Shown here one piece after another: positions 52,074 through 63,169 of a DNA stretch of 64,000 nucleotides. Position 1 is the first letter of the stretch. The number at the start of each line of letters is the position of its first letter. The position numbers were made by a program, and so were the translations under genes. Source of the stretch: Helopsaltes ochotensis (Eukaryota; Chordata; Aves; Passeriformes; Locustellidae); assembly GCA_013400155.1 (NCBI GenBank), contig VXBM01001077.1:62001-126000 (forward strand), read 5' to 3'. Under the pieces are notes generated by a model. That model did no database searches, was not told the origin of the DNA, and saw only the letters and a program-made list of their open reading frames with translations.

Positions 52074-52234
52074 GGTCCCTGTCCCGGCACCTCGGGCATC
52101 CCCGGCCCTGTCCTGGTCCCTGTCCCGGCCCCGGCACCTCGGGCATCCCCGGCCCTGTCCTGGTCCCGGCCCCGGCCCCGGCACCTCGGGCATCCCCGGC
52201 CCTGTCCTGGTCCCTGTCCCGGCTTGGCCCCGGC
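52074..52234. repeat. 47-bp GC-rich minisatellite, 3-4 copies visible
   Basis: The landmark CACCTCGGGCATCCCCGGCC starts at 52088, 52135 and 52182, a constant spacing of 47. The first copy is cut by the gap, so the array probably continues into it. The minus strand is G-run rich. No stable reading frame is implied: 47 is not a multiple of three. Confidence 0.92.
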
Positions 52235-52465
52235 CCCAGCCCATTCCCGTCCCTATCCCCGCCTCCTTCCTCATCCCCTTCCCTATCCCTGTCTCCATCC
52301 CTGTCCCCATCGCCGTGCACATCCCTATTCCTATCCCCATCCCCGTCCCTATCCAGGTGCCTAGCCCCATCCCTGTCCTGGCCCCGGCCCCAGCCTTATC
52401 CCGTCCCCATCCCCGTCCCTGTCTCCATCCCTGCCCCCGTCCCTGTCCCTGTCCCCATCCCAGGG
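52235..52465. repeat. Pyrimidine-rich CCCNTN simple repeat
   Basis: Degenerate hexamer-like units (TCCCTATCCCCATCCCCGTC and similar) follow the minisatellite. The minus strand is a run of G2-3 groups with short spacers. Minus-strand translation gives Gly/Met/Thr-rich nonsense rather than a protein. Confidence 0.85.
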
Positions 52466-52620
52466 GCTCCTCCCCGGGCGCTGGGATCTGGCGCTGCCCC
52501 TCCCGTGTCCCCGAGGCCCGCAGGCTCCCGGCCCGTGCCGGGAAGGGCCGCTCGGCCGGGCTCGTTTCAATCTGGATTTATCTCGGTGCCTCTTCAGAGA
52601 GTTCCCCGTGCGCGCAGGTG

Positions 52621-55600
52621 ATTTATGGACAAACGTGGGGTCCCAGCGTCCATAAAGTGCTGGGAATTGCATGGAAGGCAAGGCGGCGAAGGGTCTGGGA
52701 GCTTGGGAATGGTTAACTATGAGACCCAAGCGGTGGAGAGTTCTCCGCTGTGAAAAGAGGGCTGCGTGTGCTGGTGGTGATTGCAACGCTTAATGGATGC
52801 AGAATTTAATTTCCTATCTTTACGAAGATAGGAAAGTCGTATTTCCCCCCTCTACTACCGATTTTGAACGTTTTGGGTTAATATCTACCCTTTACACATT
52901 TTCTTGAACAATGACTGTTAAGTTAGAATTAATTTTTTTAATGTGCATCTCGTCTTTTTGGGGAACACTGATACCTAACATGCAGTTATACCAGGGTACA
53001 ATAAACCAACCTAAAAGCTGGATGATGTTAAGGGACATGGATTGGCTTCTCCCTGATCTCACCCATCCAATCCCACATATTCATCTAACCCGGTGAGAAG
53101 GTGGGGAGCTAAAGCAAAAGAAAGCCATTTCTACACAGAAATTATTGGCTTCTGGAGGAGGAGACAGGCTTTTAGGAGATACCTGCATTTTTTGGGATAG
53201 TCTAATTATACCCTTCGTCTTCTGGATTATGGGGTTTTACAGGAGAAGTGCTGGTAACCTGTTAAACAGCAGGAATAACAGCTTTCAGTGAATAGGTACA
53301 CGATGGAAGAATGGTTATTTCGTGAGGAAACACGGGAGTTTTGTACTTTCTCAGTGATGGCTGTGGTGATATAACTCTGCATGCTCATTCTCTGTGTCCA
53401 GCCTGTCTTTCCCACTCACTACAGTGCAGATTCCCACCTCATCACAGCCCTCGAGCATCACCCCGTAGGGATTGGTGGGATTTAGGGGGGCTGCAAGAGA
53501 GCAGCGCCCTGTGGAAATCCAGCGTTTGTGGACAGGGATCCTGTTCAAAGCTCCCCAAGAGGGGCAGAGGGACAGCCCTGCCTGATGAACAGCACCACAT
53601 TCCCCTTTGTCTTGCAGCTTGTAAAAGGCACAATTGTTTATGAAGGACATGAGGACGGCAGTAGCCGTGATCCCGCAGGACCAACCCTTGGAGCTGTGCC
53701 ATCATCTTTACATTCACTCCCTCTGGAACCATGCCATGGTCCAAAATTTGGGCTTTTTACTGAGCCAGAAGACTGAGAGGACTGAGATAAGAATTACCTT
53801 CCAATGACATATGTGGCTTTAGAAAAATAGCTGAAATTTGTGGTAGTTTTTCAACTTTCATGTCTTTACAGTTGTTATTTGCCTGTCATATTTTGGCACT
53901 GAGCTTTTTACTCTGGTGAAACCTAGTTTGTATTTTCAGGATGTATATCTGTACCCCTCCACGTGCTCAGAGTGGTGAGCATCAGCATCTTTTTCATTTG
54001 TGGGAGTTTCTGGTTTTGTTCCCTCCACTTCTTTTGATTAGGTCTTTTCCTTACTCTCTTTTTCTTATCCCACTCTCCTTTTGGAGCCATGTTTATTTAT
54101 TTATCTGGTTTCTGTTAACTTGCCCCTGGCCTCTGTGCTTGTTTAGGGGAGTTCACTACTGCAGGGTTTCTGTTCCTCCCTGTTTATTGGCTTTATTGCC
54201 TCAAATTGCAATGGAGTTGTCTCACCTTAGGATGTTTGTCAGCAGCAACACAGAACTCATCCTTCCTGGGCATGGGTTTATTTTGAAGAAAAGGCTTTAA
54301 CTTCCTTTCTTCCACTGTTCCTTTGGAGGGAATTGGCTAATAATCCTTCCTCCAGCAGGATCCTGTAAGTGCTTCATTTTGTCTTGGCTGGGACACTGGG
54401 AATACAGGGAAATACAGAGCTTTCAGGGAAGTTTGTTGGTTTTCCATGCTCTAGGGCTCGGTGACATTGCTGATGGCCTTTGGCAGCTCTCTGGGATGCT
54501 GCTGCTCAAGTGGCAGCAGCTTAAGCAGAGATGAGAGGATCTGGACTGTGGTACAGCTGTTACTGCATTTCTGCTGCCCAGGTGAAATCTAAACACTTCT
54601 GGAGTGCTTTCAGCAGAGGGACAGCACACCTGTGGCCATGAGTGTCTAATCCAGGTGTTGTGCATTATCTGAACTATTACTGTTTATATATTTAGGGCCG
54701 AGCAGCCTCACACACCAAGTATCCCTTTGCTGAAATCCTCCCCGCCGTAACAATCCAGGTGTGATGATCAGGTTGTGATTTCCCAGGGCAGCATCCCATA
54801 GCATTGGTTGCATTAGGAATTAGGGGCTCTGCCTATGCATTCCCTGCTCCTGCTGCAGCCTCCTCGCATCCACAGTGTTTGCGAATGTGAGCTCCAAAGG
54901 AGTTCAGAGGACTGGGGGACAAGTGACGTAGCCCAGGTGCCTCTGCCCTGGCTGTGCTCCAGGCCTTTTCCCTGTCTCCCTCTGACAGGTACTCCCGCAA
55001 ATCACAGCCTTGGGATCAATTCAGATGATAAATGACATTAATGTTACTGTAAATGAGATAATATGCTCAAAGAAGGCAACACATCAGATGTGGTTCTGAA
55101 AGACAAGATACCAAAGGGGAAAACAGCAAGCAGGGGTGGAGTGAGTCTCTGTGGGGAGCTCAGGATGTTGAGGGAGGCTGGACAAATGGTGCATGACTTT
55201 TTTTTTGATGTCTGTATCTACTTTTTCCTGATGAAGAACCCTGGTAGATTTCATATAGTAAAGGTAACTCAACAGCCAAGTATTTTTACGCTAATGCAGT
55301 ACGTGCAAACCCACAGCCACCCGGCCACTCCGCTCCCAAAGGCAGAGCAGCTCCGACTTGTACTTCAATTCCTGCAGCAGCAATTACCAGCACAATTACC
55401 TGCTCTGTCCTCCCCAAGGAGTGTTTTGAAGTGTGTCCAGTGTTTGCACTGGGCGTGCTTCCACAGGCACAGCACAGCCCTTGCTGCCCGCAGAGGTTAC
55501 AAAGTACATTCAGTTCAGCCTTGCGCTTGTTTCTGCTCCCTCCTGCCTTTTCACAGTGAGTGTGTTTTGCAATATTCAGATAGAAACGCTGGCAAAACGT

Positions 55601-58600
55601 TAGTAGAAGCAAATTAAGGGACTAAATCAGTTCAGAGGGGCTGCTGACACCACGGGTTGATGCCCTACAGGTCCTGCTGTGCAGCTGGCAGAGACACACG
55701 TTCTGTAGGGTTTTTTTCTAAAGGAATGAGTTTGATGTGTGAGTACAGGTCACCTCCTGCCCAGTCACTTCAGCAGGAACAGGTCTGACTGCAACCACCA
55801 GAAAACAAATGAGTACCAAGAAAGTGACTTTCAAAACCACATTTAAATTAAGTCCTGAAGTGAATTGAAGAGTAAAGAGCAGTGTCTGCAGCACATTCTT
55901 TTTGCATAAATGCATTATGTGGGTACAAGGGTAGCATTAAATTATCCGGAATGGCATTTTCCTCTGGAAATTATCCTTAATAAGTATTCAATATGGGTGA
56001 AAGTTCACAGAAACTTTAGAATTAAACTGGTTACTTCTCAGGCTGCCTCGAGAGCTCAGTGGGAGCAGTTACAGGGCCTGCCATGAGACAGGATTAAGCA
56101 CGTGTGGTTTCACTTCTAGCTGGACCAAAACTGAAAAATTCCAACTTACCCTATGCTCCCTCTAAAACTGGCAAGGAGTGTTCTCTATGTGGAGTCTTGG
56201 AACTGCTTCAGTCAGATTCCTCCTGTCTGCCATGAGGACAAGAGCTCAGGCCTTGGAAATTAAGGCTTGTTCTTTCTGTTTTACTGCAACGCTCCCAGCA
56301 CAACAGTATCCCTTGATAAAAGATGAACAGGCCTCGGATACACAACAATTGGAATTCACTTCCTAGCAAGCAGCAAATACTGTCTGATCTCAGACCTTTT
56401 ACCTAAAGGATTCCAGAAGTAAAACAGGAAAATGTTTTTCATCAATGTCAGCAAAGGGTGATTTTTCTCAGTTCAGAGCATCTCTAGGTACTGAAAAATA
56501 CTGGAGGCTGAAGTCTACTAAGAAACATTTTCTTACACCTAAGCAATTAAAAATAACCAGAGTAGGTAAAAACCCTCGCAAGACAAGCCCTTCAGAATAA
56601 TTATCTTTCACAGACATCTCTTGCTGGGCAAGGAAATGCACAGGAAACCAAAGGCATCAATCATGTGTTATTACAGTCCTGCTGGTTAAAATAGAATCCA
56701 TTTCTTCACCTGCACTACTGAACAGGCTTTCAGGAGTCACAGGGGACATTTACTGACACCTCCATCTGCAGCATGGTCCTGTCTGTGACAAGAAAAGGAG
56801 CTTCTGGAGCTGTTGCTGTGCTCTCAGATCTATGGGTACTACTTGCTGCCTGTCCAGAGGGGAGAATGCACAGGAACTGGAGTCTAATGACATTTTATTA
56901 ATTCTTTTTAATGGCCGAGACCTCTAATGAGCTACATGAAGAACCCTAGACTGAAGCTTTAGACTGTCCCTTTAATCTGGAACATGCAGCAGCGCTGCTG
57001 AGTCACCCCTCCTCTCTCTACCCTCATTTACTTACTCCTGTCCCTCCCTTATGCTGGAACAAGCATTTTTCTAGCTCTGTAGAAAAGTGATCGGTATTAA
57101 AAACGACACGACTTCTTTAGCTTTGTTTACTGCATCAGCACTGGCACTTGTGCCAGCAAAAGCAGAGTGCATTTTGATGGCACTGCTGTTTATTCATGCT
57201 GGTGGGGTCACATCATGGTTCTGCCACTCACAAATGCAGATTTCAGAGCTGAATTCTAGAAAGAAAGGGTGGAAATTCTCTAAACACATTTTTATACCGC
57301 TGAGGAGGCTGTTCTCCGTCATTTTGTTATAGTCCTGTGTCCACAACATGTCAATAGCAGTTGTGATAATGTGAAAGTGGGAAGCTTGTACATGGTTATC
57401 TGGAAACTGCAAATTCATTCTGGCTTTCTGCACACCGCAGCATGCAGGCAGGCACACAGCATCTTCCTGAACAGGGACAGAAGAATTTGTGCTGTAAAAT
57501 ATGCATAAAAAATTACCAGTGGTTCGACCCTTATCTTTAAAAATACCTTGACCAGAGGGCCGAGGAATGTGCTCATGCAGGCAAATGATAGAGATCTCAG
57601 GATGCTTTTGGGCACCTCCCTGCCACCCCCTCTCCCAGAGGAGGCTGCAGTGCCTGTGCTGGAGCAGAACCCTGGCTTTCACAAAGCTGCATCCATGTGG
57701 TTTGTGTGGCATTTGCACGTAGCACTACTGCCCACCTAGCAGAGATTCTCCCCTCCACACGCCCTATGAAGAATGAGAGCCACTATTTCCAGTTTGAATC
57801 ACTCCATCTCCCACACGAGGATGATCAGAGCTGGCCTGGTGTCAGCTCTGATGGCAGCAACCAGCACCAGGTTGTTGCTCTTAGGACAAAGCAGCTGCTC
57901 CAGTACAATAGCACCAGGAATTGCAGGGAACAGAGTCAATATTTACCCTTGCAGAAAAGGTGCTGGAGAAGACTTGACAATGTTTTTCACAGGGTAAGAA
58001 TGTGGAAGAAAGTCTAGAGTGAACAGTTTCCATCGTGTACTACAGGAATATTTTCAGTCATGAAAGATACCTGTAAGAAGGAAGTTTTCACACATTTAGT
58101 TCGAGATTTAAATTCTTGTGGAAAGTTTGTCATTACTATTATTACTATTATACTTACATTTTATAAGCAAACTGAAAACTGTTCACCTTTTACCTCCACA
58201 TTTATAAATGAAAAAAGAATGTATCCCTTTCATGCATTATTCCAGTGCAGTATTCAGGCTGGAAACACAGTACAGAAGTCCTACCTCCAGCATTCCAGCA
58301 GCATAAGCCACCTTTAAATTCAAAGGAAAATAATGATGCTCCTGGTTTGCACTGATCCCAATGCATGTACGTTCATACATGCAAAAGAACTCGGCACGAA
58401 CTGCTAAAACCAAACTGATGTTGTAGGGTTTAATTTCTTCCATCTACAAGAATCTACAATTATAAAAGTCTCAACTTCAAACTTTACAGTACATTTACAT
58501 TAGCAAATACCCCACGGCTTTCCTCACTCCTCCGCTTCTGTACAAATCATATACAATAAAAAGTTTCGGGTTTTCGTTGTACAAACATCATTTTACACTT

Positions 58601-58780
58601 TAATACAGGTGAAAATATTGTCCTCTGGCACCTCATTTCTTCTGTGGTGCCTCTGTACGACAGGACAGAGCACTTTCAATCCATGCTTCCGAAATCTTCA
58701 GCTCAAGTAACACAGACCGGTGAACAGGGCACAGCTTCTGCAACTCCAAAGTTTTAAATAATGAGAAAAATCTCCCACTT
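52621..58780. other. Intergenic region between RHEB promoter and PRKAG2 3' end
   Basis: I find no coding exon with recognisable content. On the + strand, cttgcag followed by an open stretch at 53618-53776 could be an exon of a divergent non-coding RNA from the RHEB island, but nothing supports this beyond a splice-like site. Confidence 0.55.
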
Positions 58781-58800
58781 GTTTGTATAACAATCAACAG

Positions 58801-58806
58801 TTTATT
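58801..58806 (-). terminator. PRKAG2: Polyadenylation signal of PRKAG2 (candidate)
   Basis: Minus-strand AATAAA about 700 bases downstream of the stop codon, followed by moderately U/G-containing sequence. Confidence 0.5.
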
Positions 58807-59123
58807 AATGGATATGGTGAAATTTTAGCTATCCACCAAAGATGTGTAAAAAATTGTCATGAAAGTAAAAATAAATAAAGCTGTTTTTAAATCAGTCTTG
58901 TTTTACATTTCAGTTCAGAATGCAACATTGAACACAAAACTGTCATTGAAGTTTTAAAGAAGTCTACCGATACCCAAATTACAGCTTTTATGACAAATCT
59001 AATGAGAACTGAAACTGATTTGGTTTTAGGTTTAAAGACTTTCACATTCAAATACAGTGTCTCGTTTAGCACAACACTTCCTTTGACAGTGATGGGCAAC
59101 AGTGATGACATATTGCTGTATTT

Positions 59124-59172
59124 TGACATAAGGCACTATGATATGAATATGCCATACACTTGCCTTATGTCA
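59124..59172 (-). repeat. Inverted repeat in PRKAG2 3'UTR
   Basis: TGACATAAGGCA (59124-59135) and TGCCTTATGTCA (59161-59172) are perfect reverse complements with a 25-base loop, so the message could form a 12-bp stem. Confidence 0.85.
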
Positions 59173-59504
59173 CATATATCCATTGCTGACCAGTGACTTC
59201 TGTCAAATACAAAATGAAAAAGTTTCAGAATACAGTGCATTTTAATGAAGGACATCATGTGAAGTCTTCCAGCAAATGTTTTGAAGAAGACATTTTGAAA
59301 TACGAGCCTACATTTTAACATAAGCTTTTGTCATGCTGCTTTTTTTTGCGACATCACTGGGGGGAAGAGACTCATCATCCATCACTAAGTCCCAAAACAC
59401 ATTCTCAACCATCCTTGCTCTGTTCCATTGCAGTCACTGCTCTTGAGACAAACGACCCAGAAACTCTGTTCAAGTTCTCCTACAAACGTGTACATTCACA
59501 GCAG

Positions 59505-59536
59505 TCATTCGCTCTCGTTCTCCTTTTGTTTGGCAC
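59505..59536 (-). CDS. PRKAG2: PRKAG2 terminal coding exon
   Basis: The exon has 32 coding bases: two completing Gly, then AKQKENESE and a TGA. The acceptor is tgttcccag. The end differs from the human AKQKETETE as I know it at the sixth and eighth residues and stays acidic and polar. Confidence 0.93.
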
Positions 59537-62139
59537 CTGGGAACAGAAGAGGAAAGCAGCTGTCATTTCCTTGGGCACACAGAACTGGAGAAGCTCATTC
59601 CAACGGCTGCAACTTTCCCTGATCACATTAGCAGACTCACAATACTGAATACAACGTTTACAAAGAATAAACTGCAGGACTGCGAAATGCCAGCGTGGGA
59701 CAGAGCAAGGGAGGCTCGAGACCACCACTGCTTTAATTTCATTGCTAAGTCTAAGTAACCCTTCTGGGAAATTACTCCAAGTACCTTTGAAGATGCTCCC
59801 CAGCACAAAAAAAAATTAGTTTAAAAACTCCTGACTAAAAACCCACAGCCCAAACCTGTCCCTCAGCTTAGAGCTGAGCTTAATCATTGGAACAGCCCCC
59901 CAAAAATGAGTCCTGCTTGAGCACAGACTATGTAAGAATTTAGTTTAACTACACTGTGTTGATGGACCCATTTTTCCTGGCTCAGAGGCAGATTTTGCTT
60001 ACAGCAGGGATCTGAGAAACCTGTCCAGCGGGACTGTGCAGCATCTCACCTCTTCTCCAGGTACTCAAACATGCTGGGCAATGACTGAACCCTGTGGTGA
60101 GCTTGGATTCAGCATCCAAATCTACAGAATAAAAATCTCTTGCCAGAAACCTGGAGTTGCTATTTGTAATGTATAATCAAACACTGAAAGATTCATTAAA
60201 TACATCCAGTTCTCACATCACAACTGTTACTGTTTTCTCCAACACAGGCTGATCTTAATTCCTGCCAGTCAATAAATTTTCCTTTCCAGTCTGTGAAGAG
60301 AACTGGACACGTGATTTATCTGGTGTTGTGAGGAGCGAAATCACACTTCATACTCTACAAATCAGATTTACATCGCAGACATCCTCCCTGCATGAGACAA
60401 ATTCTAATCCAAATTTGGGCAGTTGCCTGTGGAAATGCAATCTGATGCTTAATTGCTCCCAAAAAACACCTTTCCTCACCTCCTCTCTTCCAGTGGCATA
60501 ACCCTGCCCTCTCTGTTGCTCTAACCAACCCCTGTCCTCAGTACCAGACTGTTCTGTGGGCAGGTTTAGTGTGCCAGGCTGACTAAACTGCAGCTTTTTT
60601 GCTGGCTCAGTTTCCTGTTAGCTCAGTGAGTTACAGCAGCTCAGGGATCTCAGAGCACGGTGCTGGCCCCAGAGTGGGAGCAGGAACCGCCCTTTGCAGT
60701 AATTCCAGAGCACTTTCAGCTCTGCTCAGAGCTCCAACGTAGGTGTCCATGTAACTCCAGTACAGCTCTTGGTTTGTCAGCAGCCAAATGCATCTTTTGT
60801 GTCTGAACTGTGCGCTGTTAGCAATAAAATCTCCTCTCCTGGGACCCTTCTACCCTCCAGCCATGGATGAAACTCCCTCCTGTGCCTGGAGAGGCATTGG
60901 CTGCCTGTCTTTACACCCCCCTCATCTTTCTCCAGACAAGGATTCCATTTGACCCAGACCTCTGGGCTGATTTCTCATCCATGCTTTCACAGAGACCTGG
61001 GTTCCTGGCTCTGCTCTTGCTCTTCCAGGTCATTAAAAGGAACCAGATGTACTGACACAACACCTCCAGCAGTATTGCTGATTACTTCTCTTCAGAATAG
61101 AAATATTTCTATTTAAACAAGGTACATTACCTGTTTGTTTTTTTTTTTTTAAGTCTACAGAGGAAAAAACAGTTTTACATAATTATGTTATCTATCAGGG
61201 CAGGTAAGATATTTCAGTTAAGCTCACATATAGATTTTTTTTAAGGACATATCTGGCTCTATTTGATTTTTTTTTGAGGCAAAATGGTACTAACCCTCAA
61301 GACATTTTGCCTTCCTCACAAAGCCAAAACAGGGCTTTGCTTTAGTTCTTGTGACACTTAAGTAATTTATGAGGTCAAAGTGAAGTTACAATTAAGAACA
61401 GGTTAAGAACTTAAAACCAAAACCAAACAAGACCCAGGAAAACCAACATCCCACAACCAAGATAAAAGTAGCAGAAATAACCCTATTGCTGGATACTCTT
61501 GTTAAAAGGAACCTGATCATGTTTGGATTGATCACTAGAGATTTAACCTGATCGCAAGAGAGTTTTATACTGGAAGAGTGCTGGTGGGCTGAGGTGCCAT
61601 CTCTGACTGAAGCGGTGCCAGGCAAGCAGAGCTGGACAACAGCAAGGCTCCAAGGAGTATTTTTTAGTGGAAAACACAGCTGGGACCACACTTAGCCAGA
61701 GTACACAAATTCAGAAGGTGGGGAAGGTGCCCTGTTGTATATATTGTCTATACATTCAGCTTCATCCACTTAAAACATTTATCAAGACCTTTTTTTTTTC
61801 TCCTCCTAGAAATGAGAAATGAGCAGCAGGGACATTCATGAAGCTTCTGCATGCCCTCCTCAGTGAACAGGAGACTGAGAGTTAATATTCTGTCAGTTTT
61901 TTCCTGAAATGACTTGTGTATTCAAGAACTACCATCAGTTCCAAGGGCTGAAAATCAGACAATTTATCAGTGTGAAATAACTGAAACCCAGCGGGGTGTG
62001 CACAGCACCAGGGCCTCAGGGCAGGGCCCCCAGGGAGATCCATACCTGCAGGTGTGAGTACCAGAGCTTGTAGGATGTCAGAAAGGGAGATGATACCCAC
62101 AATGCTATCAGCTTCATTCACTACCACCAAACGATGAAC
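59505..62139 (-). CDS. PRKAG2: AMPK gamma-2 subunit, last two coding exons
   Basis: PRKAG2 encodes the gamma-2 regulatory subunit of AMP-activated protein kinase. Its four CBS repeats bind AMP, ADP and ATP, and it forms a heterotrimer with alpha and beta subunits. Two minus-strand exons are present, 62046-62139 and 59505-59536. The first encodes most of CBS4: VHRLVVVNEADSIVGIISLS then DILQALVLTPA. The His-Arg of VHRL and the Ser-Asp of SLSD are nucleotide-contacting residues; counting back from the human C-terminus they fall at His530-Arg531, positions hit in PRKAG2 cardiomyopathy. The last exon gives GAKQKENESE and TGA. NEADSIVGII and the Ala-Lys-Gln-Lys tail identify gamma-2 rather than gamma-1 or gamma-3. 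The upstream exons, including CBS1-3, lie beyond the window. Confidence 0.95.
59537..62045 (-). other. PRKAG2: PRKAG2 last intron
   Basis: A 2.5-kb intron with a gtatgg donor. If the donor is not used the frame stays open for about 50 more codons to a stop near 61882. I see no repeat family in it. Confidence 0.8.
62046..62139 (-). CDS. PRKAG2: PRKAG2 penultimate exon (CBS4)
   Basis: The exon is 94 bases with a ctggcag acceptor and gtatgg donor. It starts exactly at the Val of VHRLVVV and ends with the first base of a Gly codon completed in the last exon. It carries the CBS4 nucleotide-binding residues. Confidence 0.95.
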
Positions 62140-62209
62140 CTGCCAGCAGGGAGAAGAGTCGGAGATATATTTACCCGATTAAAAAGTAGACAAAGCAAAG
62201 AAAAACAGA

Positions 62210-62229
62210 AAAACAAACAAACAAACAAA
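62210..62229. repeat. (AAAC)n microsatellite
   Basis: About five AAAC units in PRKAG2 intron sequence. Confidence 0.85.
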
Positions 62230-63096
62230 ACCCCTAAAGTAAAGCAGTATGAAGACAAGTAGGAAAAAACAACCCAAAATGGTTCAAAATGTCGGGAATA
62301 GCAATTCTCTCACAGCAACACAAACGTGCTTGCCCTACATAAATGAAAATAGTGCATGTTTAAAAAGCACACAGCTACCTGACATGGCAAGAGAATCTGA
62401 TAGGAACTGACAGGAAAGTTGGGATCTAGGTCTTGAAAATACTTCTGCTCTCAAAATGTGGCACTCAGATCAAACACTTTTCCTGAAGTTACAGTCTCTG
62501 CCCAGCTCAGCCTGTGATCACCAAAAAATTAGATGCAGTAATAAAACGAGGATTCCTTCTGAAAAATACTTCCTAACTTCCTCAGCAGAGAGGCACAACA
62601 CTAAAACGTGATGTATTTTGACATCTCTGAGTTGGTTTTTAACCTAATTTTTCTCACAGGGCTACACAATGGAAAGTGAGTGCCAGACTGGTTTTAAAAC
62701 AATTCCTTTTAAACAGACTGTTTAAGACAGAAAAATGATTCAATTTACCTGTACAAATAAACACAAGGACACAACTCAGAAGAAAGATTTATCAACAGTA
62801 AGACTGTATTTTCAAATAATGATCTTATCTTTACAAACCTCTTCTATGGAACATTTTACACCACAAAACTTTTGTCCTAACTGTAGGGAGATTAGGTGGA
62901 TGCTCCTGTATCCTGAGGCTTATTGGCCAGAGCAAGCTGTGAAAAGCCACTGCAGAACCAGGGAAGTGTCTGTCCAAAGTTCAGAGCCTACTACATGTCT
63001 ACTTTCACCAAAGTGAATTCTCTCTCTTCACTATTAAGTTGAAAGAAAATATTTTATTTTTGATAAAACTATGCTGGTGATATTTTAAACAGGTTT

Positions 63097-63169
63097 CTGC
63101 ATATACACATATTTAATAATTTTTATTTTCAAATTAGTTCCTGCATATGCACATATTTAATAATTTTAC
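63097..63169. repeat. Partial 44-bp tandem duplication
   Basis: CTGCATATACACATATTTAA at 63097 recurs at 63141 with one change, followed in both by TAATTTT. The first unit is 44 bases and the second matches for about 29 of them. Confidence 0.85.

Larger units (their letters stand above)
50540..52620. promoter_or_regulatory. RHEB: CpG-rich island, probable RHEB promoter and exon 1
   Basis: The composition changes sharply from AT-rich intron to GC- and CpG-rich sequence for about 2 kb around the gap at 51344-52073. RHEB exon 2 lacks its upstream partner, and I see no RHEB exon 1 coding sequence in the readable part of intron 1. The gene is a broadly expressed, CpG-island type in other vertebrates. 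So the start site and the exon coding residues 1-18 are inferred to be in or next to the gap. I see no TATA box. Confidence 0.65.
58781..59504 (-). other. PRKAG2: PRKAG2 3'UTR (extent approximate)
   Basis: This follows the PRKAG2 stop codon on the minus strand down to the first AATAAA, about 700 bases away. It is AT-rich and contains a 12-bp-arm inverted repeat at 59124-59172. A longer UTR using a later signal cannot be excluded. Confidence 0.55.

Noticed and set aside
50871..52370. Very long open frames on both strands around 51-52.4 kb
   Set aside because: They are open only because 730 unknown bases lie inside them. The rest is an antisense CR1 copy, a minisatellite and a C-rich simple repeat.
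53618..53776. Possible spliced + strand exon after cttgcag
   Set aside because: The encoded stretch has no recognisable content, and there is no partner exon. Kept only as a remark in the intergenic entry.
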